This document shows, one piece after another, positions 1 through 11,900 of a stretch of DNA of 64,000 nt; positions within the stretch are counted from its first letter, which is position 1; every line of letters begins with the position of its first letter. The notes below the pieces were generated by a model. It had not been told where the DNA came from. It saw only the letters and a program-made list of their open reading frames with translations, and made no database searches. Origin of the DNA: Ricinus communis (Eukaryota; Streptophyta; Magnoliopsida; Malpighiales; Euphorbiaceae); assembly GCF_019578655.1 (NCBI RefSeq), contig NC_063257.1, positions 22,940,001 to 23,004,000 of the forward strand. The letters run 5' to 3'. A program made the position numbers and the translations under genes.

Positions 1-464
1 CCTATCGCCTTGTTTATGGAAAGTCATGTCATTTACTGTTGAGTTAGAGCATAGGGCACTTTGGGCCCTTAGAACTTGTAACTTTGATATTGATTCATGG
101 GTAAGGAGGCGGCAATGGCGGTTGAGTGAGCTAGATGAGTGGCCGGTATGTCGAAAACTCCTCAACTTACAAAGCAAGGACTAAGAAATGGCATGATCAA
201 AGGATTCGTGAGCCTAAGGAATTTCAGGTTGGGGATTGAGTGTTGCTTTACAACTCTCGCCTTCGTCTGTTTCCCGGAAAGTTACAGACTCGTTGGTCTG
301 GACCATTTCAGATCGGACAAGTCTTTCCATATGGAGTGGTAGAGTTGCATCATCCAAAGAAGGGGAACTTCAAAGTGAACGGCCATCGGCTAAAGCGATA
401 TCATTGTAACTCGTTGGATAGTGAGCAACGAGTTGACCTGGCTTTGTATGCACAGAAAGGGTGA
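1..464 (+). pseudogene. Integrase C-terminal region of Athila-1 (broken)
   Basis: From base 2 the sequence reads YRLVYGKSCH, then shifts frame near base 45 and continues as VELEHRALWALRTCNFDID. After further shifts, 240-464 reads LLYNSRLRLFPGKLQTRWSGP and ends in FKVNGHRLKRYH before a stop. These are the conserved end-of-integrase motifs of Athila/Tat-type gypsy elements. The Athila-2 copy at 61841-62400 carries the same motifs ([37 protein letters not shown]). At least two frameshifts make this copy non-functional. Confidence 0.8.
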
Positions 465-1568
465 TCCGAATGAGTCACGCTTAAGACTCTGTAAATAAGC
501 ACTTCTGTACATTCGACTTGGATTATACTTTCATGTTTTTAATTAGTTGTGATTGTTTCATTATTTTCATTTGACTTTATTATAGTTGCTTAAAAATAAT
601 TAGGTTAATTTTAATTTTTCGGACTTATAGAATCGAAGAGGACAAACTCTTCCGTTTGACCATATCTACTTGTTTAATGATCTAATTACATGCATATGTG
701 TTAATTATAGGTATGGGGGCAAGGCGACTCGAGTCGGCAAAAGGCAAGCCCAGAAACACTCCGTTTCACCACGGTTTCCGTGGCCATCACGGGCTGTATC
801 ACCAGGCCGTGCTGATGAGCACGGCCAGAGTCAAGACCGTGTTGAAGGATAAAGAGTAATTGTCACGGCTTCCGAAGGCAGCACGGGATACAACCCCTAG
901 CCGTGTCTGGTAAGCACGGCCGTGCTAATGCCCGTGCCAAGGAGCATCCAAAGAAGGCTAAAGGATCAGCACGGGCTGAGTCCTAGCCGTGCTGATTAGC
1001 ACGGCCTTACCCTCACCCGTGCTGAAAACCGTGCCTATAAGAAGTGGAGGCCTCCGAAAATTTTGCTTCCCTTTTGTTTTTCTTAGCTCAAAGGTGTTGT
1101 TCTTATACCCCTATCTCACCCTTCTCACTTTCCTAAGCGAACTCAGGTAAGTCCCTTCATTTGTTGCATTATATTTTTTTATTATTATGATTTCACTTCT
1201 ATTTTAGACATATACTTTTGTTAGGACATGCTAGGATATTTTGGTGGCTCTATATTGTAACTATATGACCTTGGTTAGGTTAATCTACATTAGTTGTTGT
1301 GTTTGTGGTGTAGTTGGTTATGAAATTGATAAGTGTGGGGTTTTGGTGGAAATAAAATGTGCCTCATGACATGCAAAGCATGAATAATGTTTAGATTTAA
1401 ATTGCAATTCTTTGGTTCATGATAAATTAGATTGATATATATCGGTTTATTAGTTTATACAAATTTTGGTTAGTCGAAGTATAATCATTATGCTGTTGAT
1501 TCGGTAGATTATTTCTTTCATTAACTTGAATTTTTACAAAAAACTAATAATTCATTGCATTAGGTGAT
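465..1568 (+). other. Non-coding 3' internal region of Athila-1 with GC-rich repeat island
   Basis: No credible ORF. A T-rich stretch (about 530-710) ends in an acceptor-like TTATAG. It is followed at about 710-1040 by a GC-rich island with many copies of GCACGG and its complement CCGTGC in irregular spacing. From 1060 to 1568 the DNA is AT-rich and ends in GCATTAG just before the ATG of the next ORF, which could be a splice acceptor (inference). Confidence 0.5.
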
Positions 1569-2560
1569 ATGACAGACCGCGATAAATCTCGTGAAAGCGG
1601 TGAAGCAGCGTCGCTACCGGTAAGCGATCGGCGTGGTGAAGGCGTCTTCCTCCACAAAGACTGAACCGGCATGACTTCCACCTCCACCACCATGACCAAA
1701 TAGTCCGACCTCGGAGAGCACTGCTGTGAATCCATCCACACCTGGCCGTCATCCATTGTGGACATTCCCTAATGCAGACAATAAAAGTAGATTCCAAGTC
1801 ATGAGATGGAAGCAAGTGATGGCGGGCCGTTGCATAGACTTCATATCCCTAGAGAGAGTGGGATTGGCTCGAGATGTGCACACTGTGATCGAGACTACGC
1901 CATATGCGAGATTCTTTGACATCATTAAGCCAACCTACCGTGAGCTTACGATCGAGTTCCTCGGCACCTTCTTCCCTGCGGCGGATCACCTGGCGGCATC
2001 GGCTGATGCAATTTATTTTAGGCTTGGGGGAAGGGAGTTCTCGATGTCGGTCCTACAATTTGGAATGCATTTGGGATTATGGACTGAACAAGAAATCTCG
2101 GGGGAGGAGTATCAGGGTTGTCTCTACATCCACCCAATTTCATATGACGCCATGTGGGATTCATTGGTAATGAGGCCGGAAACATACTACCTAAGCAGGT
2201 CTAAGGCATCTAGCCTACTGGACCATCTCCGCTACATTCATACCCTACTAGCTTACACCATTACAGTCGGTAGAGCGGTTTTGGGCGATCACACGATGTC
2301 TTTATTCTCTAGGCTATGCAACATCGGAAGAAGCTAGACTTGGGATATTTATTGGCTCGCCAAGTCCGTTCATTTATAGTAGACGGCAGAGAAGATGCAT
2401 TGTTGTTTGGTCCGTATGTGACTAGGTTAGCTAAGAGATTAGATGTATTGGACGGTATGCATCGGAGCTTTCAAATATTGGTGACATGACACCACTAGGG
2501 ATCGGACAAATGATCAACATGCAGGATGATCACGCCTTAGACATCCACATGGTATTGAAT
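1569..2560 (+). pseudogene. Athila-type extra 3' ORF (ATHILA ORF-1-like), frameshifted
   Basis: A likely start is the ATG at 1569 (MTDRDKSRESGEAAS). That frame stops after about 35 codons, and the conserved part resumes at about 1726-2337 in another frame. The readable part contains PTYRELTIEFLGTF and YFRLGGREFSMSVLQFGMHL. These resemble the protein family found in Athila elements and annotated as ATHILA ORF-1. Near 2316 the frame shifts again, to MQHRKKLDLGYLLARQVRSF and VTRLAKRLDVLDG, and near 2486 to MTPLGIGQMINMQ. Some authors call such downstream ORFs env-like, but I see no signal peptide or membrane segment here. The function is unknown and the copy is dead. Confidence 0.6.
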
Positions 2561-4705
2561 ATAGGCTCGTGAGCACAATAGTCGGGGGAAGCTAGAGGCA
2601 AATGGCTAGAGGAGCCGACATCCGTCGGTACCGGGATTCCGGATGTTAGGATTCCTAACCCGACTAGAGTGTTTATGCCTTCATCCGGAGCCTCATCCTC
2701 TCATTCGGTAGAGCCATCGAGGCCCGGATCGGTGCTTTGGCCAACCGTCTAGATCGAGTCTGCGATCTGATGACAGTGCTTAGTTTGTGCGGTTTCAAGA
2801 AGCGAAGGCAGTTAGGCGGTTGGGCAGTACACTTCAGCAGTTCTGAGTGGTTTAGAAAGGCAGGCCGCAGACGGACTTCATAGTAGTGCGATTCAAAAGA
2901 TGCAAGAGGTCGGAGCACAAAATCAACGACTCATTGATGATATGGAGTTCGATTTGGCGACATGCTTCACAGACCCTGATCCACCACCGCAACCACCGTC
3001 AGCAAACTTCCCTGCCCCCCAACTTCCAAATGAGATCCAACCAGTGAGGATACACCGTCAGCAGACTCCTAGCGGAAAGAAAAAATTTGTGATATTTTCC
3101 TCCATCCTTTTTCTTTATTTTATTTATTTTTATTTTATTTTATTTATTTTATTTATTTTCTTTCAATTTGTTATCTCCTTTTACTTTCTTGCTTGTAGCT
3201 TGTTTACTTTTATGTTATTTCCTTGCACTTGATTGTTTATGTTAAGTAGAACACTATGCCTTTTTAATTAAAAAAAAAAAAATCAGCATGATCTTCCATA
3301 ACCATAATGTGTGAATCATATGCTTCCTCAGTCTAAATCTCTCTAACACTGTGGACAGTGTTATACTAAAATGTGGGGTAGGGACCTACCGATGTTGTGC
3401 TTATCTTGAGTTTTGTTTTAATTAAGTAGTTGATGACTTTTTTCTCCTTTGAATGGATTCCCTTATAGCTTTTATCGAACCTTGTTCGGAAGAAGGCAAT
3501 GAATAAATCTCTCAACTACAATCCAAACCGAGTAAAGCGGTATTTTCCTTAATTCTTCCATATTACTTTATCGTAGATATAGAACAACGTTAATATTACT
3601 TTGCTTATTATTGTGATTATTTGTTTAAACTTTGGGTTGAGAATTCATGCAATTTTAAATCACTCAAATGGTGAGATTTTGAGCCAATTGGTGCATCACT
3701 ATTATGCTCCCTTTTCTTTCATTAGTGAGCATTTCTGCGAATCTCTGTTTCTAGAACTTGCTTTCACGATATCTGTTGAGATTACATGAATTATCAATAA
3801 TCGTGAGATGATTTGGGCACTTAGGATTTACACAATTTGGCCAAAAGCCTAACCCTATTTTTCCCTTAGTGAACCAATTTTGAGCCTTAGCCATTCCTTT
3901 CGTGACAATAATACGTTGACACTCATCTTATCACTTCTATTCATTTGACCATTCTTTCTACCATTGTTGCCGGAAATTATATAAGTTATACTTGTATTTT
4001 ACTTTGGATCAATCTGCATTCATATATTTCACTAAGTTGCTAGATTTTTCATAGATGCTCCCTTGATTATTGTATGTGTCAATAACCAACAACTCCTACA
4101 TAGCCGTTGTAATATATATACATAGTATATATATTTATATATAAAAAAAAACAAAAAAAAAAAGTAGAAAGTATTAATTTAGTTCATTTCAAGCATCATC
4201 TTATTTTTAGAGCAACTTAGTGTTCATTTTGGTACATGACTTGATCCTTCATTACTTTCTTGCATTACTTGCTTAACTTCCAGCAACTTGTAGCCTACTT
4301 TCCATATTTATACGTACCTTACCTTAACCCCATTACAACCTGGCTCAAGACCCTTTGATCATGATTATTGATTATTTCGTAGTAGTGGATATTGAATCCA
4401 TAAGCAAGCCTATGGTAAGCACTTTTTCTGTATTTTTGCGTTGAGAGCTTGGCGATCTTCTTTCACCTATATACACTTGTGTGTTTTGAGTGATATCTTG
4501 TGAGGCATGATTCTCAATTTCTTAATTTAGATGGTTTATCATTTTAACTTTAGCAACTTTATTAAGTTTGCTCTTTCTCTTAAGGATTTAGTGATTTGGG
4601 GATTTTGGGAAAAATCATTACGGAGTTTTGAAATTTATTTTGAGCTAACCTCTTGCAATGCAGTTGATTAAGTTATTTGATATCTTTTGAGGAGTGAGTT
4701 GTAAA
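2561..4705 (+). other. Non-coding 3' internal region of Athila-1
   Basis: The segment 2640-3080 still gives short readable patches on + (for example QEVGAQNQRLIDDMEFDLA at about 2903), probably the decayed end of the extra ORF. A T-rich simple sequence of ATTTT/ATTTATTTT units lies at about 3098-3170, an A run at 3270-3282, and a TA-rich plus A-rich stretch at 4110-4165. The rest is unremarkable AT-rich DNA. I see no gene. Confidence 0.5.
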
Positions 4706-4744
4706 TTGCTTGAGGACAAGCAAAAGTTTAAGCATGGGGTAATT
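4706..4744 (+). promoter_or_regulatory. Hairpin plus polypurine tract before the Athila-1 3' LTR
   Basis: TTGCTTG (4706-4712), loop AGGA, and CAAGCAA (4717-4723) form a perfect 7-bp stem. It is followed by AAGTTTAAGCATGGGG and then the LTR start TGATAAGC at 4745. The purine-rich end next to the LTR is where plus-strand priming would occur during reverse transcription. The hairpin lies immediately upstream. Confidence 0.6.
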
Positions 4745-6230
4745 TGATAAGCATCATACTACACATGTTTTCATGCCCGATTGTTCACATTTTTATGCAT
4801 GATTATCCCGTTTTATGCTAGAATCACCTGTCTTTTGTTTCCCTTTTCGTTTGAGTCATTTCGAAGGACACCATCGGTAATCGAGGGAAATCACGTGTGA
4901 TTACGGAGCAAAATCCATCAAATTGGGCGAGAACAAGCACCCCGAGGGTTGAGCACGGCCCTGGACTCGGCCGTGGCTGAATTATTCAAGAGGCTATCCC
5001 CAATTGTGCCATTTATTGCGACTTGGTAGCCACCACGGCCTCCGACGACTGTGGTGGATCGGCGCCCTTGAGCCGCGATGCGGAAGGAGTCGGCCTGCCG
5101 ACAAGCACGGCCTGTGGTGGCTCGGCCTGACAGGACTCCACAGTTGGCTTGGACTCGTGCCGTCTTTGAATCATCCCGACTGGACTCGTGCTGAATCAAC
5201 TATATAGGCGATGTTGAATTCTAATTGAAGAGGATGATTTTTGGACTCAATTCCAAGACACACATTTAATCAAATATTTCCTATACCTCAATTGTAGACC
5301 GGGAGAGATCAATTTTCATCAATTGAAGGGGGGATTCCACTTATTCCAACATCGAATTGAAGATCAAGACAAACTTTGGGAGCATTCAAGAGACAACTAG
5401 GGTTTGAGATTTTGAATTTGCAAATTTAGGGTTTCTCATTCAGCTTGAAAGAGAAGGGTGTACATACCTTTAATTTGTTTTTCCTTATTTTGTTCTTAAT
5501 TGCTTTGACTATGAACATGAGCAGCTAGATCTTTTGAATCCATTAGGGTTCACCTTTGTTGATGGATTATGCTTAATTGTTAGTTTTTTATAATTGTCAT
5601 TCTTGCAATCTTCTTGCTATTCAGTAATAAAAGTTTGATGCAGTTAATTTGAGACGTTGGATTAATTGTTTATTAGGTTGTTTCTTGACATTGAGAAATG
5701 CTTGTTATAACTGGATTTTGAATAGTAAGGACTGGTAGTTAACACTTAGAGATGAGGTTGATTTACTCGCCGGATTAAGAACTAACAACTCTTAATAGTC
5801 TTAAATCATACTTAATGCTAATTTGTAGTAATCTGATAGGAAGAGATTCCATTAGGTTAGTGCAGGTTTAGGAATCCGATAAGCTCGAGAGGCAAGGATT
5901 CAATTCGAGGATTTAGGCACGGTAAGCAAGATCGGCAATCCATAAAATTCATCTTTAGAATTCCATCACTTAGGCTCCCTTTTGGATTTATTTCTCTCTT
6001 TACAATTGTCTTTTAATTGTCCATTGTTGTCCTTCATTTACTTAATTACACTCATAACCATTAGCTGGTATGTTAGAACTTTCACACCCTATTTCAGACT
6101 AGATAACATAGCAAGCAGTAGTAACTCTAGGTTCACCCGATCTCCAGGGATACGACCTTGATACTCACTAGTGCTAGGCTGCATCGGTAGGTTCACTGCC
6201 TTAGGTGTAGGTTGCATAAAGAGCCCATCA
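4745..6230 (+). repeat. 3' LTR of Athila-1
   Basis: 1486 bp, starting TGATAAGC and ending GCCCATCA, so the termini are inverted (TGAT/ATCA). A TATA-like CTATATAGG lies at about 5199, consistent with the U3/R region. A second GC-rich patch with GCACGG/CCGTGG motifs occupies about 4950-5190. The right boundary is set by CRM pol coding sequence resuming at 6231. The left boundary is set by the polypurine tract. The 5' LTR is outside the window, so the boundary cannot be checked by LTR comparison. Confidence 0.75.
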
Positions 6231-8198
6231 GAAGACAAGGTGAAAGTAATTAAGGAGTGGCCAACACTAAAGAATGTTAGTGACATGAGGAGCTTTAATG
6301 GGCTTGCAAGCTTCTATAGGAGGTTTGTCAAGGACTTCAGTACCCTTGCCGCACCACTCAATGAGCTTGTAAAGAAGAACCTGAAGTTTCATTGGGGAGA
6401 ATAACAAGAAAAAGCATTGAAGCCAATAGCCTATTTTAGTGAAAATTTGAATGGAGCTAGCTTGAAGTATCCAACTTATGACAAGGAAGTGTATGCTCTT
6501 GTGCGTGCACTTGATGTTTGGCAGCATTATCTGCTACCTAAAGAGTTTGTGATTCACACGGATCATGAAGCATTAAAGCACTTAAAGGGACAGAACAAGT
6601 TGAATCAACGCCATGCTAAGTGGAGTGAATTCATTGAAGCGTACCCCTATGTCATTAAGTATAAGCAAGGTAAAGAAAATGTAGTTGCCGATGCACTATC
6701 TAGAAGGTATGCTTTACTTGCTTCTTTAGAAACAAAATTGCTTGGTTTTGAGTATATCAAAGACTTGTATGTTGATGACCATGATTTTGGTTCTATTTTT
6801 TCATGCTTGTGAACATGGTGCTATTGATAAATTTTATAGACATGATGGATTTATGTTTAAGGAAAAACGTCTACGCATTCCTATGTGTTCTATGCGTGAA
6901 TTGCTTATGAGAGAGTCGCATGAAGGTGGCTTGATAAGACCCTTTTGTGTTCAAAAGACCTTAGATGTCTTGCATTATCATTTCTATTGGCGTAAGATGA
7001 AATCTGATGTGAATAGATTATGTGCTAACTGTATTGTATGCAAGCAAGCTAAGTCTAAATCACAACCTAATGGGTTGTACATGCCTTTGCCCATACTTAA
7101 TTCTCCTTGGATTGACATATCTATGGATTTTGTACTTAGATTACCTAGGTTTAAGCATGGACATGATAGTATTTTTGTTGTGGTGGATAGGTTTTCAAAG
7201 AGTCACACTTTATTGCATGTAGGAAAACCGATGATGCACAACATGTTGCTGAATTGTTCTTTAGATAAATTGTACGTTTACATGGTATGCCTAGAACTAT
7301 TGTTAGTGATAGGGACACCAAGTTTTTGAGCTATTTTTGGAAGACCTTATGGGGTAAATTGGGAACTAAATTACTTTTTTCTACTACATGTTATCCCCAA
7401 ACCGATGGTCAAACCGAGGTAGTGAATAGAACTTTGTCACAATTACTTAGGACCATGGTTAAATGAAACTTGAGAACATGGGAAGATTGTTTGCCGCATG
7501 TTGACTTTGCATATAATCGTAGTATGCATTCTTCTACTCAATTTTGCCCATTTGAGATTGTTTATGGCTTTATTCCTTTGAGTCCTTTAGATTTGATTGG
7601 TTTACCTTTGAGTGAACAAGTGAATTTAGATGGCGCAAAGAAGGCTGAATTTGTGTTGAAGTTGCATGAAGAAGTGCGTGCAAACTTGGAAAGGCGCAAT
7701 GAACAAATCTCCAAACAACACAATAAGGGCCGCAAAAGGATGGTATTTGAAGTTGGCGATTGGGTTTGGGTGCATTTCAGAAAGGAAAGGTTTCCTAGTC
7801 AAAGGAAATCAAAGTTGATGCCATGTGGTGATGGTCCATTTCAAGTGATAGAGCGCATCAATGATAATGCATACAAAGTTGACTTACCTGGTGAGTATAA
7901 TATTAGTGCTACTTTTAATGTTGCTGATTTGTCTCCTTTTGATTTTGATGAAGGTGTTGATTCAAGGTCGAATCCTTTCAAAGAGAGGGGGAATGATGCA
8001 ACCAAGGATGCATCTAAGTCAACTAGTTTGGACCCACTAGCCTATGAAGGACCAATGACACAAGCAAGGAGTAAGAAGTTCAAGCAAGCCTTAAATTCTT
8101 ACTTGGAGCATGCTTTGAAGATGGCTAATGATGGTGTTTTTGATGATGATGACAAAGCCTTGAAGATAGAAACATTAATTGCTACTAATGAAGCTTAG
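6231..8198 (+). pseudogene. CRM-1 pol: RT tail, RNase H, integrase (broken)
   Basis: Readable blocks are [13 protein letters not shown] and [19 protein letters not shown] (RT connection), [16 protein letters not shown] and [15 protein letters not shown] (RNase H), [20 protein letters not shown] and CANCIVCKQAK (integrase zinc finger), [10 protein letters not shown] (first catalytic Asp) and VGDWVWVHFRKERFPSQRKS (C-terminal domain). It ends in a GPMTQARSKKFKQALNSYLE tail that lies inside the LTR. Against CRM-2 it has a CAA-to-TAA stop at 6402-6404, a deletion of about 41 codons at about 6416 that removes the DCDA catalytic Asp of RNase H, one extra T near 6795, a missing base near 7200 and a TGA at 7464-7466. 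CRM-2 shares the TGA. An ORF starting at 6171 that fuses LTR to pol is an artefact of the junction. Confidence 0.85.
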
Positions 8199-8935
8199 CT
8201 TCTAGTCATGGAACAAAGTCAAGGTCAAAGGTCAAAGATCAAAGTCAACAAGTCTTCCTAGGGTTTCTAGAAGCATGGGATGTCTCACCTAACCCTAGGA
8301 GGCAGCCGCCACTTATTCTTCTAGAAGGAGGCAGCCACATATCTTTTTATAAGATAGAGATTAGATAAAATTATTTGTTTCCTTATTTTTTATCTTAATT
8401 AGGGAGTTTTATTCTAGATTGGTTTATCTCCTAAAATTCTAAAGGAGGCAGCCGCACATTAGGAGTCTTTTAGGGTTTGATTTTTTATTGCTTATCTTTT
8501 AGTCCTTTTAGGGTTAGAATCATTTCAAGACTCTATAAATAGAACTATGTATTTCGGCGAAAGGTATGAGATCAATACATCATTTTGAATGAAGTTTATT
8601 TTTCTTGAGTTGTTAACTCTTGAATTTCTTGAGATTAAATTAACTTGTTTAATTTAGTTTCACATCTACATGTTTGATCAATCAATTAACTTTTTATTAG
8701 TTTCTTGGGTTGTTTGAACATTCTTCATCTATTTATAACTAAAGGGCTTAGTAGTTCTATTGCTAAGTTTGTTAGTTCCATAATCAATTGCAAACTTTCA
8801 AGTTAGATCTTGGGGCGACAATTCGAACTTATTGGGAAGGGTGCTTCCTCTTAAATAGGAAGAGCGTTTATCAGTTTGAGTTTCTCACCATTGCTTATCT
8901 TGGTGTTTGAACGTATCCGGTTCGAGTTTGTATCA
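7995..8935 (+). repeat. 3' LTR of CRM-1
   Basis: 941 bp, TGATGCAACC...TTTGTATCA, matching both LTRs of CRM-2. The pol reading frame runs about 200 bp into it and stops at 8198. A good TATA box (CTATAAATAG) lies at about 8532. A purine run, AGAGAGGGGGAA, precedes it as polypurine tract. Confidence 0.85.
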
Positions 8936-11900
8936 AATCCAACATGGAGCTACTGCGCCACAAATACATTCTCATAGCAACTCAACTTGTCATCTAGAGA
9001 ATCCCAAGTTAACACAATTTACTTTGAAAGATTTACTTGTTTATTTACTTTATATCATCACTGATAAAAAAAATTTATTATCTCAAAAAATACTTTTATA
9101 AAATTATAAAATCTCTAGTCATTTTTTATATATAAAATTCTACAATATTGAGCACCAGGGTGATGATACCCCCTATCACCATGATGTATGATGCATGCCT
9201 TAAAAATGAGTTATAGAATTGTGCATGCCTAATAGTGAAATGCAACAATGAATTCTTGCGGGACTGGGCGCAATATTAAATTTTAAAACACTTTGTTCTA
9301 CTTAGAAAAATAAATAGTGTTCGTTTAAGCTTCTCTGGATTTTGAGCATCCAAAAATACTTATACCACCATTCTTAAGCTTCTTACAACCACAAAACTCA
9401 ACCATATATGCTCTAACCTCTGCTCGACATTCCACGTACTAACTTCGGTTCTACTCATTAAGGCGATACCCGATGCAATGACGAGGCAGTTCATGACACG
9501 ACTGCAACTATGCTCAACATCAATACTAAACTGTGGTGCCCACCACCGAAACAACAATCGAAGTATCCAAGGCCGGTCTACACTAATCACTTAGAGAAAA
9601 TGGCACAAGTCTACCACGCTTCAGATCTTGCTATTGCTACAGCGACCATTCTCAACACAACATCAAGGACAATCTCAAAAGAAAGAGAGAAGATAGACTC
9701 TCTAACAGTGAATGCTGAGACACTGGAATCAATAAAAACAAACAAGACAGACTTAATCCTAGCTCTGTAGTAGTAAGAATCTTAACCTAGGTCGAAGGAA
9801 AACTAAACCTAAGCTCTAATACTAACTTTGTCACGATCCGATCTGTGGGCCCGTGACCGGCACTAGGGAATGGGTAGGCGTAAGGCCACCGAATCCTATA
9901 GTAAGCATAACCATTTACTAACTTAATCAAATCTCAATCCAATAGCACTGAACCACAATTAACCTTAACCATCAAGTTCTACATATTTAGAATGTGGACT
10001 ACCAACATGGATAAGCAAGATCGGAATTTACATGAAAATTATAAAAGGATAAGTCTGAAATTCCTACTGAGGAGATTCTAGAATTATAAATGTCAACAGA
10101 CCAATAAAATATCAAATTACATTAATCCGAAGATGAAGGAATCGGGCTACTAGATGAAAAGCACTGTGAAAAAACTAACCACACTTGAAAAATAGTTAAA
10201 TTGAGATTATCAGTCTCGGGAGTGAGTTAAAATCATATATAAAAAAAATTACAAACACTTCAATAACATATTTATTTAATTTAAAATAAACATTAAGTCA
10301 TGCAAAAATATATGTGTCGTGCCATGCTTAAATAAAAATAAATTTCACATACTACGAGGCAGAGTATTTCAGTAGAACTCTAATCCCCATTGCTAAATAG
10401 TCTCAGCCTTTCGGCTCTCTCGTTCCCAACAGGACTGGCATCCAGAGAGCGAAGCTCGACCAGGGTCCTTAAATCCACTCTGGTCACTTAACTTTCCAAC
10501 TAAGCCGACGCCCAGAGAGCAATGCTCGACCATGGACCTTTACTCCGGCAACTCATTCTACTCAGCCTAGAGAGTTAAACTCGACGAGGGCAAATACTAA
10601 ACCATTCTTCTATTACCTGACTCAAAATTCATACCAGTGCGCACGCGGTCCTGATGCAACCCATCAGGTGGCATGTTCTACTGCCGTCTCATCTCGAGTC
10701 AACATGCAATCACAATAGCCATAATGCAGAAATGAAATGTATATAAACAGTAAATAAACAAATAATTAAAATATTAATCATTTAATCAGAGCTATTACAT
10801 AAAATCTTAGCATGACACACGTAAGCAGATATATGACTTTAACTCACAGTTCTGACGACCTCCTAGCTCTGCTCCGATGCCTTGGGTAGAGCGAGCCAAA
10901 CTGACAAATTTATCTAATTACAGGAACAATTTAATCAGAAAAAGTAAAACATTTGATAATTAAACCTAGGCTTAGACTCCTAGAATTGACTATCTAATTA
11001 TTTTCGACTCGGGTAAATTCTACTGAAAATCCGGCAGAACCTCCCCTAAATTACGGACACTTACCTCCCGTATAACGGGTCCAGGACCTGCCAGAAAATA
11101 CTTCAAACATACAGCGATAAATTAATGGGAGTCGGGCCACCAAAACTGCATTAATTTGTCCGACTCCGCAACAGAACACAAACACAACTATTGGCAGACG
11201 GTCCGACAAACTATTTATTTTAATTAATAAACCTCACATAATTTTCCTATTATTCAATACAATAATTAAAATACATAACTATTTTATAAATGAACTCTAA
11301 AATCTACGGGCTAGAGATTTACAAAGACGCTTGATCACTCGGTTGATTCGCCTACAGCCGTTAGAGTCCGATCGACGATCCGAACTCACAAACGGACTCG
11401 AAACACGGCACTGATGCTGATCCCAGCTTCCGATCTTTCGATTCGACCCTTGATCATCCTGAGCAATTTGTGGACGATCTCGACCATCTATTTTCAAGCG
11501 GAGTCTGATCGCTACGAAATCGGTGCCATTGGAAAGCTTGAGCTAAGGAGAGTCCGGATATGTCCTTTGATCGGCCATCCCTGGCCGGAACTCGCCGGAA
11601 AAGCCAAAAACTCTGGTTGCCCCCCATTTTCTCTCTCCACCATGAACTTTCAACTCCAGCCACCATGTATGACACCACCACTGCCAAAATGAAGCTTAGG
11701 TCGAGGGGAGTCGATTGCCACCCAAACTCGGTATTAAAAGGAAACGCCATGCATGTTGTGATCGATGCCTCTTTTCTCTTTCTTTTACCGGCCTTGCGCC
11801 ACCGTTCAGCTTTGCCGCCTTGCTCGCCGACGCCAGCCACTTTGTCGGCCAGCTCCGCCGCCCCAGACGGCCAGCCACGGATGCCGATCCTCCCTCTCCT

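Larger units (their letters stand above)
1..6230 (+). mobile_element. Athila-1: 3' part of an Athila-like Ty3/gypsy retrotransposon
   Basis: The window opens inside the integrase tail of a gypsy element. It continues through a long 3' internal region with an extra ORF (1569-2560), a polypurine tract ending at about 4744 and a 3' LTR (4745-6230). The 5' part lies outside the window. Layout (pol, extra 3' ORF, hairpin next to the polypurine tract, LTR of about 1.5 kb with TGAT...ATCA ends) fits the Athila group. Directly after the LTR, at 6231, the sequence reads as the pol of another gypsy family. This element therefore inserted into CRM-1. Confidence 0.8.
6231..8935 (+). mobile_element. CRM-1: 3' part of a CRM-like Ty3/gypsy element
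   Basis: Same family and strand-relative layout as the complete copy CRM-2 at 38221-45466. It begins abruptly at the residues EDKVK of the RT thumb region because Athila-1 interrupts it. It runs through RNase H, integrase and a 3' LTR at 7995-8935. After the LTR, AATCC (8936-8940) and following bases match LARD internal sequence that is uninterrupted at about 55998. The insertion target was therefore LARD-1, and AATCC is the expected 5-bp duplication (the other copy lies outside the window). Confidence 0.85.

Noticed and set aside
700..1040. CRISPR-like or tandem array
   Set aside because: The repeated words are short, in both orientations and irregularly spaced, and the context is a plant retrotransposon.
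1569..2560. Retroviral-type envelope gene
   Set aside because: It is in the env position, but no signal peptide, membrane segment or cleavage site is visible, and motifs fit the Athila ORF family instead.
2673..2918. Minus-strand 81-codon ORF
   Set aside because: No recognisable motif, and it lies antisense to the decayed Athila-1 3' ORF region.
6171..6404. Apparent fusion ORF starting in the Athila LTR and running into RT
   Set aside because: It crosses the 6230/6231 insertion junction. The first 20 codons are LTR sequence and the rest is CRM pol.
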